Notes under the pieces: model-generated
What the model was told of the DNA's origin: nothing
The model's database searches: none
Seen by the model: the letters and a program-made list of their open reading frames with translations, nothing else
From: Lachnoclostridium sp. UBA2905
GTDB taxonomy: Bacteria > Bacillota > Clostridia > Lachnospirales > Lachnospiraceae
Assembly (NCBI GenBank): GCA_002349525.1
Contig: DEDL01000020.1
Location: 1 to 11,855, forward strand
DNA length: 11,855 nt
Direction: 5' to 3'
In this document: positions 5,850-11,623 of the stretch, piece by piece
Layout of the letters: every line of letters starts with the position of its first letter
Position numbering within the stretch: position 1 is the stretch's first letter
Position numbers and translations under genes: made by a program

Positions 5850-6596
5850 TTATCCGAATACTTGCTTCAACACTTCTACAACATCCTCATTTTTCAGCCC
5901 AAATCTTTTCAATGAATTTTGTTCAAATGGTTCCTGCTCCAACAAGTCAATAAAGCTATGTATATCGGCATCTACTGCTATCGGCAATTCTTCTACTTTT
6001 TCAAGCATAAGCTCCGAAGCAATACGCAAAACATCTTTCTTATGCTTCTTTATATCATTGGAATCCACTTTTTCTCCTAAGTCTTTTTGCCTTTTTAAAT
6101 CAAGATACGCTTTTGCTTTAAAAAGGATGATATATTCTGGTCTTAAAACAGAAAGGCCTTTTCTCACTTCTTTTCCATTGAGAAGTGCCTTATAGTAATC
6201 ATCATTTAAAAGAATTGCTGACAAACTGGAAACTTCATCATCAATATGAATTGGAGTAATTCCTTTCGCATCTTTTAGTTTAAAATCACTTCTACAAAAC
6301 AATTCGATCATTTTCGGAAAGTTATCGTCTTCTGGCTTATCAAATCTATAAAATTGAGGGTTGCTACCGTTTGTCGCTTTGTTTCTATATTTTCCATCAA
6401 CGATAAACTTCCAAAATTTTTCTCCAAACTCCGGAGTTAATGCTTCAACAATCAAAACCATATCCAGATCTCTTGTAGCCCTAAAATTTACTTCATTGCT
6501 TTCAAACAGAATATCACAAGCTGCACCACCTATTAAAACATACTGTTCTTCATAATCTGCAAAGTACTTCTGAAATGTATCTAATCCTTTGACCAT
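5850..6596 (-). CDS. AbiEii-like nucleotidyltransferase (type IV toxin candidate)
   Basis: The product has 248 residues, starting at the ATG 6594-6596 with GGAGG 7 nt upstream. It carries the minimal nucleotidyltransferase pattern: a Gly-Gly loop (IGGAACDIL, 22-30), TRDLDM at 41-46 with Asp43 and Asp45 as metal ligands, a third acidic residue likely Glu98 (MIELF), and a later Lys-rich helix LFKAKAYLDL (159-168). This fits the AbiEii/AbiGii toxin superfamily, whose members transfer nucleotides to RNA or other targets. Its start overlaps the end of the upstream gene by 16 nt (different frame), so the two are translationally coupled in the antitoxin-then-toxin order typical of AbiE. No membrane segments are present. 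A phage-defence or maintenance role is inferred from family and context. Target and toxicity are unknown. Confidence 0.78.
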   Translation of the reverse strand: MVKGLDTFQKYFADYEEQYVLIGGAACDILFESNEVNFRATRDLDMVLIVEALTPEFGEKFWKFIVDGKYRNKATNGSNPQFYRFDKPEDDNFPKMIELFCRSDFKLKDAKGITPIHIDDEVSSLSAILLNDDYYKALLNGKEVRKGLSVLRPEYIILFKAKAYLDLKRQKDLGEKVDSNDIKKHKKDVLRIASELMLEKVEELPIAVDADIHSFIDLLEQEPFEQNSLKRFGLKNEDVVEVLKQVFG

Positions 6597-7540
6597 ACAT
6601 ATTCCTCCAACATCTCATTAATAGAAATATCTACCCGTTCCTCTTCTTGCTCTTCTCCTGTAAGTGACAATACTACGCTCAAGGGATCTTGAAATCCTTT
6701 TTCTAAAAAATCAATGAAATATCCCAGTTCCAAAACAACACAACCAATTTCTTCCAATTCGCTCACTTGTTTTTCCACTTTCACTCCACTAGCTTTCAGT
6801 TCTCTCTTTGTTACTGCATAAGTAGGATAAACATTATCTGACAAAAGAGAATACTCACACAAAGCAGAAATACCTGCTTTCTTTTCTATTTTCATATCTT
6901 CTCTCAGAACAAATCTTCGAATCACTGGATTTCTTAACACACGCTCAATCTGCTGCCATAATTGTTTTCGGTCATCCGGAATATTGATAACTCTTGATTT
7001 ACCTTTCATGCCCAACACATCAATATTTAAATATTCCAGTTCATCAAAACACCGACTTGCAGATTTTGTTGACACTCCTATTCGTTTCGCTGCATCAGAT
7101 ACTTTCACTTCATTCCATCGTTCATAAATAGCCATCAGGAGCATTTTTTGCGTCAAAAATGAAATCAAATGAACTGGTGCCAATTCTCTTTCATTTTCCT
7201 TACTCAGCAAATATCCAATAAATGGGAGAAATACCTGCTTCCCTTCTATTACAAAAGGAATTCCTTCTTCCATCATTTTTTCCTTTATATAAAATGTTGT
7301 TCGATCAAGAAATATTGCACAATTTAATCCTGTCATTTTTTCTATGCCAGCTCTGTCTCTACGTAACATAACAAGTCCGACATCATCTTTTGGATGAATA
7401 GCCATCCATAACGCACCATTCGTCTCTACTGTAAAAATATCATACCTTCCACGATATACTAACGGAAGCTTTTTATATACCTCTTTATTATCCGTCATTA
7501 TTACATTTTGCCGTAATATTTTTTCCAAAAATTCTTTCAT
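6581..7540 (-). CDS. AbiEi-like winged-helix regulator (antitoxin candidate)
   Basis: The product has 319 residues. The start is the ATG at 7538-7540, with AAGGTGA about 6 nt upstream; an upstream ATG at 7582 lies inside the operator and lacks a ribosome site. Residues 1 to about 120 form an unassigned alpha/beta domain. About 125-180 is a MarR-like winged helix (VSDAAKRIGVSTKSASRCFDELEYL). The C-terminal part has AGISALCEYSLL (222-233) and DPLSVVLSL (285-293), which resemble AbiEi-type antitoxins from memory. It precedes and overlaps the nucleotidyltransferase gene. AbiEi proteins repress their own promoter through inverted repeats, and one lies just upstream (7554-7588). It could instead be a stand-alone regulator paired with an NTase; the antitoxin role is inferred. 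Confidence 0.72.
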   Translation of the reverse strand: MKEFLEKILRQNVIMTDNKEVYKKLPLVYRGRYDIFTVETNGALWMAIHPKDDVGLVMLRRDRAGIEKMTGLNCAIFLDRTTFYIKEKMMEEGIPFVIEGKQVFLPFIGYLLSKENERELAPVHLISFLTQKMLLMAIYERWNEVKVSDAAKRIGVSTKSASRCFDELEYLNIDVLGMKGKSRVINIPDDRKQLWQQIERVLRNPVIRRFVLREDMKIEKKAGISALCEYSLLSDNVYPTYAVTKRELKASGVKVEKQVSELEEIGCVVLELGYFIDFLEKGFQDPLSVVLSLTGEEQEEERVDISINEMLEEYVWSKD

Positions 7541-7553
7541 ATCAATCACCTTT

Positions 7554-7588
7554 TTATAAATGTGACTTTTTTTACGTCGCATTTATAA
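7554..7588. promoter_or_regulatory. Inverted-repeat operator of the AbiE-like pair
   Basis: TTATAAATGTGAC (7554-7566) and GTCGCATTTATAA (7576-7588) are inverted 13-mers with one mismatch and a 9-nt spacer. They lie between the candidate promoter and the ribosome site of the regulator gene. This is the expected position for autorepression by an AbiEi-type protein. Confidence 0.65.
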
Positions 7589-7620
7589 TTTATCATATGT
7601 TGTTTGATTTTTCAAGCAAC
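7581..7620 (-). promoter_or_regulatory. Candidate promoter of the AbiE-like pair
   Basis: On the minus strand TTGAAA (about 7610-7615) is followed after 17 nt by TAAATT (about 7587-7592), with TGA before the -10 (extended -10). The -10 runs into the distal arm of the operator, so binding there would block it. Confidence 0.45.
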
Positions 7621-7699
7621 ATGTAATTACACAATCTAAAAAAGGCGCAAGATTCATCCCACGTCTTTACTATTCTAACTATACCAATCCGATCTTCCA

Positions 7700-7721
7700 A
7701 AGGTGTAAATAAGGTGTAAAT
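7700..7721. repeat. Tandem 11-bp repeat near the right end of the AbiE unit
   Basis: AAGGTGTAAAT occurs twice without a gap (7700-7710, 7711-7721). The first ten bases recur at 5803-5812 near the opposite end of the unit. An 11-bp spacing puts both copies on one face of DNA, as in arm-type recombinase sites. The rest of 7593-7781 shows only a GTG-started 62-codon frame with no recognisable product, which I do not annotate. Confidence 0.5.
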
Positions 7722-7773
7722 TCTATACTTCCATCCAAGAAACCCAATAAAATCAAGTTTTTCATCACGTCCC

Positions 7774-7821
7774 TTAAACACTGCCGTGGCAAATGAATAG
7801 TACCTTAATTTTTCCCGTCAT
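7774..7821 (-). pseudogene. 5' fragment of an LMW-PTP gene
   Basis: On the minus strand an ATG at 7819-7821, with GAGAGG about 11 nt upstream, reads MTGKIKVLFICHGSV and stops. KIKVLFICHG matches the start of LMW-PTPs (intact copy: IKILFICHGN). The frame diverges right after the shared TGCCACGGCA. If joined at that core to the intact gene, it would read MTGKIKVLFICHGNICRSP in frame. It is therefore best seen as the replacement 5' end carried by the integrase-bearing element. Confidence 0.7.
7782..7791. other. Putative attachment-site core (copy B, beside the integrase)
   Basis: TGCCGTGGCA (plus strand) is identical to 5658-5667 and lies at the end of the LMW-PTP 5' fragment, about 175 bp past the integrase stop. 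That is the usual place for the att site of a Tn916-type integrase gene pointing to its element's end. Confidence 0.6.
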
Positions 7822-7852
7822 CACTTAATAAATCCTCTCAAAGCTTGATAAA

Positions 7853-7960
7853 ATAACACATTTGTAACACAGATGATTTATCATCCAAATAATACTATTT
7901 TCCTATAAAACCTTATAAATTCCTATGTTTTTCTGGGCAAATGTATTATTTTTGTGTTAC
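7853..7960. repeat. Candidate integrase arm-type sites
   Basis: TAACACA occurs at 7854-7860 and 7865-7871, one helical turn apart, and inverted at 7953-7959; the latter two share GTAACACA. It recurs at 5835-5841. The stretch 7822-7966 has no gene and no clear terminator for the integrase. Confidence 0.45.
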
Positions 7961-7966
7961 GTTTTG

Positions 7967-9187
7967 CTATATAATTTTTTTGAATTTTAGCTCGTTCTTC
8001 GCTTCTTTTAATCTGGCAAGTTCCTCTCTGGCATCATCTAATCCCAAGTGCGTATATACATTCATTGTCACCGCTATATCAAAGTGACCCATAAGATATT
8101 GCAATGTCTTAGGATTGATTCCTTCTCTCGCCATATTGCTACAGAAGGTATGCCTACACACATGCGGTGTAATAAGTGGTAGCTGGAGTGCGTGCTCGCG
8201 ATTATACTTTTCTCTAGCGTGCTGCATGTACTTCTCCCAATGAAGTGCAACCATAGGCTTTCCCTCCTTATCAAAGAAAAGGAATCCGCCATATCCATCA
8301 ATGACAGGCTCACGCTTTGGTCTATCACGATTTGCTACAATTCTTTGGCACAATTTCTTGACTTCATCTGTCATAGGAATCTTTCGGGTGCCACTGGTTG
8401 TCTTAGTAGACTCAATGTAATACTTCATGTTCCGAGAGCGCTGAAGCTGATGATCCACATTGATTACTTCCTCATCAAAGTCCAAATCCTTAACAGTTAG
8501 TCCACAGAATTTGCTGATACGAAGCCCTGTCTTAAACAAAATTAAGAATCCATCGTAATACTTACTATAATTAGGATCATTCTTCACAAAATCCATGAAT
8601 CTTTTTTCATCTTGTGGGGAAATAGCCTCTCGCTTATTACTGTCGTTATTGATAACTGTCCCCCTCTCAAAATCAAACGGATTCTTGAGAATCATGTCAT
8701 CATCCACAGCCATCTGAAAAGCTGGTCTAAGCACACCTCTAATATTATGAATCGAACTATATCCTAGTCCATTTCTCTGAAGTGATATTAGAAACATTTT
8801 CGCGTCCGATAACTTTACCTGATCTACATGACGATAAGCAAACTCAGTCTTCTTCAGGTTGTTAATTACTGTCTTGTAATTAGCAAGTGTACTTTGTTTC
8901 ACACCACTTTTGAGTGAAGTATATCGTTCTACAAGTTCTACAACGGTCATATCACTTCCACTGATGCCTTGCATGAACAATGACATTACCTGCTTTTCTT
9001 TCTCGCGAAGGGGAACATCCTTGTGCTTATGTGCCGGTACCGGATCTGCCTCAGTAAGTCTCCAACTATATACAATTTTTCTTTTTCCCAATGCATCGTT
9101 GTACATATATCTGTAACGACCGTTAGGTTCTTGCCATTCTCCGATTTGAAGAATTCTGCCTTTATTATCTCTCCTCTTAGGTGCCAT
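7967..9187 (-). CDS. int: Tn916-family tyrosine integrase
   Basis: The product has 406 residues, the length of Tn916 Int. I start at the ATG 9185-9187 (MAPKRRDNKGRIL), 8 nt after GGAGG; an in-frame ATG at 9250 would add 21 residues with no usable ribosome site. About residues 3-60 match the N-terminal arm-binding domain of Tn916-type integrases (RRDNKGRIL, GRYRYMYNDALGKRKIVYSW). The core-binding SAM-like domain spans about 80-165. The catalytic domain has all six residues: Arg in TGLRIS, Lys in TKTTSGTRKIPM, His and Arg in TPHVCRHTF, His in LMGHFD and Tyr in VYTH. After the first Arg the usual Glu is replaced by Lys (RISKFCGL). It catalyses site-specific integration and excision; the att site is probably 7782-7791. 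The expected adjacent xis is absent; a truncated one lies at 11337-11498. Confidence 0.95.
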   Translation of the reverse strand: MAPKRRDNKGRILQIGEWQEPNGRYRYMYNDALGKRKIVYSWRLTEADPVPAHKHKDVPLREKEKQVMSLFMQGISGSDMTVVELVERYTSLKSGVKQSTLANYKTVINNLKKTEFAYRHVDQVKLSDAKMFLISLQRNGLGYSSIHNIRGVLRPAFQMAVDDDMILKNPFDFERGTVINNDSNKREAISPQDEKRFMDFVKNDPNYSKYYDGFLILFKTGLRISKFCGLTVKDLDFDEEVINVDHQLQRSRNMKYYIESTKTTSGTRKIPMTDEVKKLCQRIVANRDRPKREPVIDGYGGFLFFDKEGKPMVALHWEKYMQHAREKYNREHALQLPLITPHVCRHTFCSNMAREGINPKTLQYLMGHFDIAVTMNVYTHLGLDDAREELARLKEAKNELKFKKII

Positions 9188-9198
9188 AATCATTACCT

Positions 9199-9245
9199 CC
9201 GAGGGGATGTGATATGGTGTTAGTATACCACAAAAATGCCCTCGG
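9199..9245 (-). promoter_or_regulatory. Leader inverted repeat overlapping the integrase ribosome site
   Basis: CCGAGGG (9199-9205) and CCCTCGG (9239-9245) are complementary. In a transcript from the promoter at 9297-9325 the helix would take up the CGG of the CGGAGG ribosome site at 9196-9201. A second -10-like TATACT with TGG before it lies within the loop. Confidence 0.4.
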
Positions 9246-9296
9246 AACATCTCCTTTCTTCAACTTCTAATAAGTACTTGGAGGCTAAAAATCGTG

Positions 9297-9325
9297 ATTA
9301 CAGAAATTTATAAAATTTCTATCAA
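9297..9325 (-). promoter_or_regulatory. int: Integrase promoter with palindromic operator in the spacer
   Basis: On the minus strand TTGATA (9320-9325) and TGTAAT (9297-9302), each 5 of 6 to consensus, are exactly 17 nt apart. The spacer is a perfect dyad, AGAAATTT-ATA-AAATTTCT (9302-9320), ideal for a repressor that hides the promoter. The XRE proteins upstream are candidates. The transcript would have a leader of about 100 nt. Confidence 0.55.
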
Positions 9326-9380
9326 CTTTTATCCTTCACAATACATTTGGGTTCAAAAAAGGCGTATTACTAAATGGCAT

Positions 9381-9406
9381 GAAAAAACCTGCAGATTTTC
9401 TGCAGG
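9381..9406 (-). terminator. Intrinsic terminator after the metallophosphatase gene
   Basis: CCTGCAG (9388-9394) and CTGCAGG (9400-9406) form a 7-bp stem with a 5-nt loop, followed on the minus strand by TTTTTT (9382-9387). It isolates the metallophosphatase from the integrase promoter. Confidence 0.88.
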
Positions 9407-9413
9407 CTCTTTA

Positions 9414-10127
9414 TCACACTTTTATTCCTTGGTATTCCCAAGTTATTGTATCTAACAATAAAAACTCTTCTGTTCCAATTGGCTTTCCATCTCTGTACGT
9501 TGAAAATACATCACAAGAAATAATATTCCCCTTCTTTTCAATCATATCTACTGGAGTATGTCCCACTACCTGCAATAATTTTCTTGGCTTATACATTCTA
9601 ATATTGGAATACTGTGGTCTTAACCATATAGGTGAGTCATCATTCCACATTTGATATTTCCCGAGGCAATTAATCGCATCTACTACCGCATCAACATCAT
9701 TATATGTGGTGGATGTCACACATTCTCTTGCAAAGAAGTCGCTAACCCCGCCATGAGAAAACAATACGTTATCTACTCTCTGAACGTATTTGATAGGGTT
9801 ATCGTCAGGCAGCACCTCCTTTAATTCCAAAAGTTTCCTCTGCACAGTAACAGAAGCTATACTGCTAAATCCCGTCTCCATACATTGCCAAATATAACTA
9901 AGGTCATGATTTCCATAACACCAAAATGAATTCGAATACTTCTTTGCAAAACGTATTGCTCCATCATAAGTTTCTTCATATAATGCGACATTGTATTGCT
10001 TATTCCAATCATCAGCAATATCCATCAGGCAAACTGCATTTTCAGCTATACCTCTTTCCATAAGTATATCTGCCTTACGAAACATATATGGTTTTAAATG
10101 TACATCCGGTATTACAAGAACCTTCAT
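9414..10127 (-). CDS. Calcineurin-like metallophosphatase
   Basis: The product has 237 residues; the ATG at 10125-10127 follows GGAAGGG. The family metal motifs appear in order: DVH at 8-10, DIADD at 36-40 in place of GDxxD (the Gly is Met35), GNHD at 72-75, SHGG at 124-127 and GHT at 189-191. This is a two-metal phosphoesterase core like the PPP-type/Ser-Thr phosphatase and ApaH group. The substrate cannot be told; protein, dinucleotide and RNA-end phosphates are all possible. It is soluble with no signal peptide. It stands alone between two terminators (10162-10189 upstream, 9381-9406 downstream), and I find no convincing promoter, so it may live on readthrough or a weak start. It sits with the toxin-antitoxin genes between the xis remnant and int and is probably element cargo. 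Confidence 0.85.
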   Translation of the reverse strand: MKVLVIPDVHLKPYMFRKADILMERGIAENAVCLMDIADDWNKQYNVALYEETYDGAIRFAKKYSNSFWCYGNHDLSYIWQCMETGFSSIASVTVQRKLLELKEVLPDDNPIKYVQRVDNVLFSHGGVSDFFARECVTSTTYNDVDAVVDAINCLGKYQMWNDDSPIWLRPQYSNIRMYKPRKLLQVVGHTPVDMIEKKGNIISCDVFSTYRDGKPIGTEEFLLLDTITWEYQGIKV

Positions 10128-10161
10128 TTATTTCCCTTCCTCTTGTCTTAGTGTATTAATT

Positions 10162-10189
10162 AAAAAAGCCCACGGACTTAACCATGGGC
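10162..10189 (-). terminator. Intrinsic terminator of the HigBA/XRE operon
   Basis: GCCCACGG (10168-10175) pairs with CCATGGGC (10182-10189) with one mismatch and a 6-nt loop, followed on the minus strand by TTTTTT (10162-10167). It lies 9 nt beyond the XRE stop. Confidence 0.85.
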
Positions 10190-10197
10190 AATTACAT

Positions 10198-10530
10198 CTA
10201 TGCAGCAATTTCAGATAGTTTTCTATAATAAAAAATAATTCTATCTCCAAAACTTTTATCCGCACAAAATACCAATTCTGTAGAAGCTCCATTTTGCTTC
10301 TTAACCAGCAATTCCTCCATATGAGTTCCAAATAATTCACTGAGCATAAGCAAATGATCTACAGACGGAAGTATCTTCCCATTAATCCATCGATAAACTG
10401 GTTGTGGACATGAGAGATGTAAATACTCCTGAATGTCCTTCACTGACATACCCGAATTATCGATATACATTTTTAGTTTTAACCCTGTTTGAATCATATC
10501 TATGTTTGGATATGTCTTTGGCTGCTTCAT
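10198..10530 (-). CDS. XRE-type helix-turn-helix protein, third gene of the TA operon
   Basis: The product has 110 residues. Its ATG (10528-10530) overlaps the stop of the upstream antitoxin gene by ATGA, so translation is coupled. Residues about 17-72 form a Cro/C1-type helix-turn-helix (GMSVKDIQEYLHL, PQPVYRWINGKILPSVDHLLMLSELF). This resembles a common clostridial family that begins with PNIDMIQTG. The C-terminal 35 residues (LVFCADKSFGDRIIFYYRKL) are not part of that domain and I do not recognise them. It may help repress the operon, control the integrase promoter, or serve as a third component of the toxin-antitoxin system. The strong terminator follows at once. Confidence 0.8.
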   Translation of the reverse strand: MKQPKTYPNIDMIQTGLKLKMYIDNSGMSVKDIQEYLHLSCPQPVYRWINGKILPSVDHLLMLSELFGTHMEELLVKKQNGASTELVFCADKSFGDRIIFYYRKLSEIAA

Positions 10531-10853
10531 CGTAACTCCTTATTTTTTGCAACAATATACTCTGTTTCTTCAATTTCGTCAGAATTCAAAATATCAAGTA
10601 AACGAAATACCGGACCTGTAGGATGTGTTCGGCTTGATTCCCAAGCCTCAACAGTTTTCTTTGACACCCCCATGTAGGTAGCAAAAACTGTTTGAGTCAT
10701 CCCTGCTTTCATTCTGATTTCTCTTATTTCTTTTCCTGAATACTCTTTTACCGGTGTAATTGAATATGTTTTTACTCCAGCTTTACCTTTACCCTTTTCA
10801 TATTCAATAGCTTCCTCCAGGCCTTGTTTTAAATCCTCAAACAATGAGCTCAT
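10527..10853 (-). CDS. higA: HigA-like antitoxin (XRE family)
   Basis: The product has 108 residues. The ATG at 10851-10853 is 8 nt after AGGAG, which lies within the last codons of the toxin gene. Residues about 39-93 are a helix-turn-helix of the NadS/HigA type (SGKEIREIRMKAGMTQ, VSKKTVEAWESSRTHPTG). The N-terminal about 35 residues, with an acidic helix (LFEDLKQGLEEAIEYEKGKG), probably wrap and neutralise the toxin. The gene follows the toxin after only 4 nt, the toxin-first order of HigBA systems. It likely binds the palindrome at 11231-11251 to repress the operon. The name is assigned at family level. Confidence 0.85.
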   Translation of the reverse strand: MSSLFEDLKQGLEEAIEYEKGKGKAGVKTYSITPVKEYSGKEIREIRMKAGMTQTVFATYMGVSKKTVEAWESSRTHPTGPVFRLLDILNSDEIEETEYIVAKNKELR

Positions 10854-10857
10854 AGAA

Positions 10858-11205
10858 TCATCTCCTATTCTTAGCTGCTTCTTCTTTCAATGATTTAACC
10901 AATTTCTTAAGAACATTTTTCTCTTCAGCTGTAAGGTTCTCCTGGTCTTTTTTCTCAAATGCAGTAATCAAATATATCACTTCATCTTCTGCGAAATCTG
11001 TGTAGCAGACTCGTACACCTCCACTCTTTCCTCTATTTTCCAATGGAAATCTAACCTTTCGAATACCACCTGTTCCTTCCATAATTGGACCAGACTCTGG
11101 ATCTTTCAACAACATTATCTGCAATGCTTGCAGTTCTTCATCATCAAGACCAATTTCTTTCCAACGTTTTGTAAATATTGGAACCTCAATAAATGTTCTT
11201 GTCAT
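10858..11205 (-). CDS. higB: HigB-like RelE/ParE-superfamily toxin
   Basis: The product has 115 residues; the ATG is at 11203-11205 with only a weak purine-rich ribosome site, which may keep toxin output low. It matches the HigB-like RelE group: N-terminal FTKRWKEIGLDDEELQ, the central GTGGIRKVRFPLENRGKSGGVRVCY (split here as GTGGIRKVRF at 45-54 and GKSGGVRVCY at 59-68), then IYLITAFEKKDQENLT (77-92). Such toxins are mRNA interferases acting at the ribosome. Basic residues Arg49, Lys50, Arg52 and Lys85-Lys86 are candidates for RNA contact. A Lys/Glu-rich tail ends the protein. It leads a three-gene operon with HigA and an XRE protein. Activity is inferred from the family. Confidence 0.85.
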   Translation of the reverse strand: MTRTFIEVPIFTKRWKEIGLDDEELQALQIMLLKDPESGPIMEGTGGIRKVRFPLENRGKSGGVRVCYTDFAEDEVIYLITAFEKKDQENLTAEEKNVLKKLVKSLKEEAAKNRR

Positions 11206-11225
11206 TAGTATTATCTTCTTTCATT

Positions 11226-11254
11226 ATATTACACCCTATATTATAGGGTGTCAA
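11226..11254 (-). promoter_or_regulatory. HigBA promoter with a perfect palindromic operator
   Basis: On the minus strand a consensus -35 TTGACA (11249-11254) and TAATAT (11226-11231) are 17 nt apart. The 21-bp palindrome ACACCCTATA-T-TATAGGGTGT (11231-11251) fills the spacer and touches both hexamers. This is the layout of an autorepressed toxin-antitoxin operon. Confidence 0.85.
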
Positions 11255-11303
11255 TAACATCTTTTTTGACATTATTATTGTAACCCCTGTCAATAGTATA
11301 GTC

Positions 11304-11322
11304 ATTGGACTGTTAGTCCAAT
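11304..11322. repeat. Short perfect dyad after the xis remnant
   Basis: ATTGGACT and AGTCCAAT (8 bp) surround GTT. It lies 15 nt beyond the xis stop and upstream of the HigBA promoter. There is no U tract; it may be an operator or a decayed terminator. Confidence 0.45.
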
Positions 11323-11336
11323 AAACCCGCCAATCC

Positions 11337-11498
11337 CTATATCACACTCTGTCTATCAATGAATTCTTCAAATTTCTTTCTCTTAATCTGCATACGATTA
11401 CCATTCCAAAGAATAAAATCTGCTGTCGGCTTCTCTGTTATAATCTTGCGAAACTTGCATTCTCCGATTCTGAAATACCCCGCAGCTTCCTTTCTTAA
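11337..11498 (-). pseudogene. xis: Truncated Tn916-type excisionase
   Basis: A 53-codon open stretch ends at TAG 11337-11339 and is closed upstream by a TAA at 11499-11501. There is no start codon or ribosome site in the right place. It reads EAAGYFRIGECKFRKI, then ADFILWNGNRMQIKRKKFEE and FIDRQSVI. This is the typical C-terminal two-thirds of Tn916-type Xis (EASKYFRIGE..., NGNRIQIKRKQFEKFID). The first 15 or so residues are gone. Xis normally sits immediately upstream of int and directs excision; here it is 2.1 kb from int and apparently dead, so the element may be locked in place unless helped in trans. Confidence 0.8.
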
Positions 11499-11623
11499 TT
11501 AATTTTCCGATTTTAAATTACTATTCAATATCATTATTAATTTCATAAACTGATTAAACTTATTAAGCTTATTAGAATTAGAATGATAGTAATATATATT
11601 CGAATTATTTGTTCCTTCTTATC
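11499..11623. other. AT-rich spacer without a gene
   Basis: About 85% A+T, with TTA/AAT runs and a TAAGCTTA palindrome. I see no terminator, promoter or att-core copy. It could be a decayed end of the element next to the host gene. Confidence 0.4.

Noticed and set aside
7593..7781. 62-codon minus-strand frame starting at GTG
   Set aside because: It begins at the edge of the att core, has no ribosome site, spans the tandem arm-like repeats and its product has no recognisable feature.
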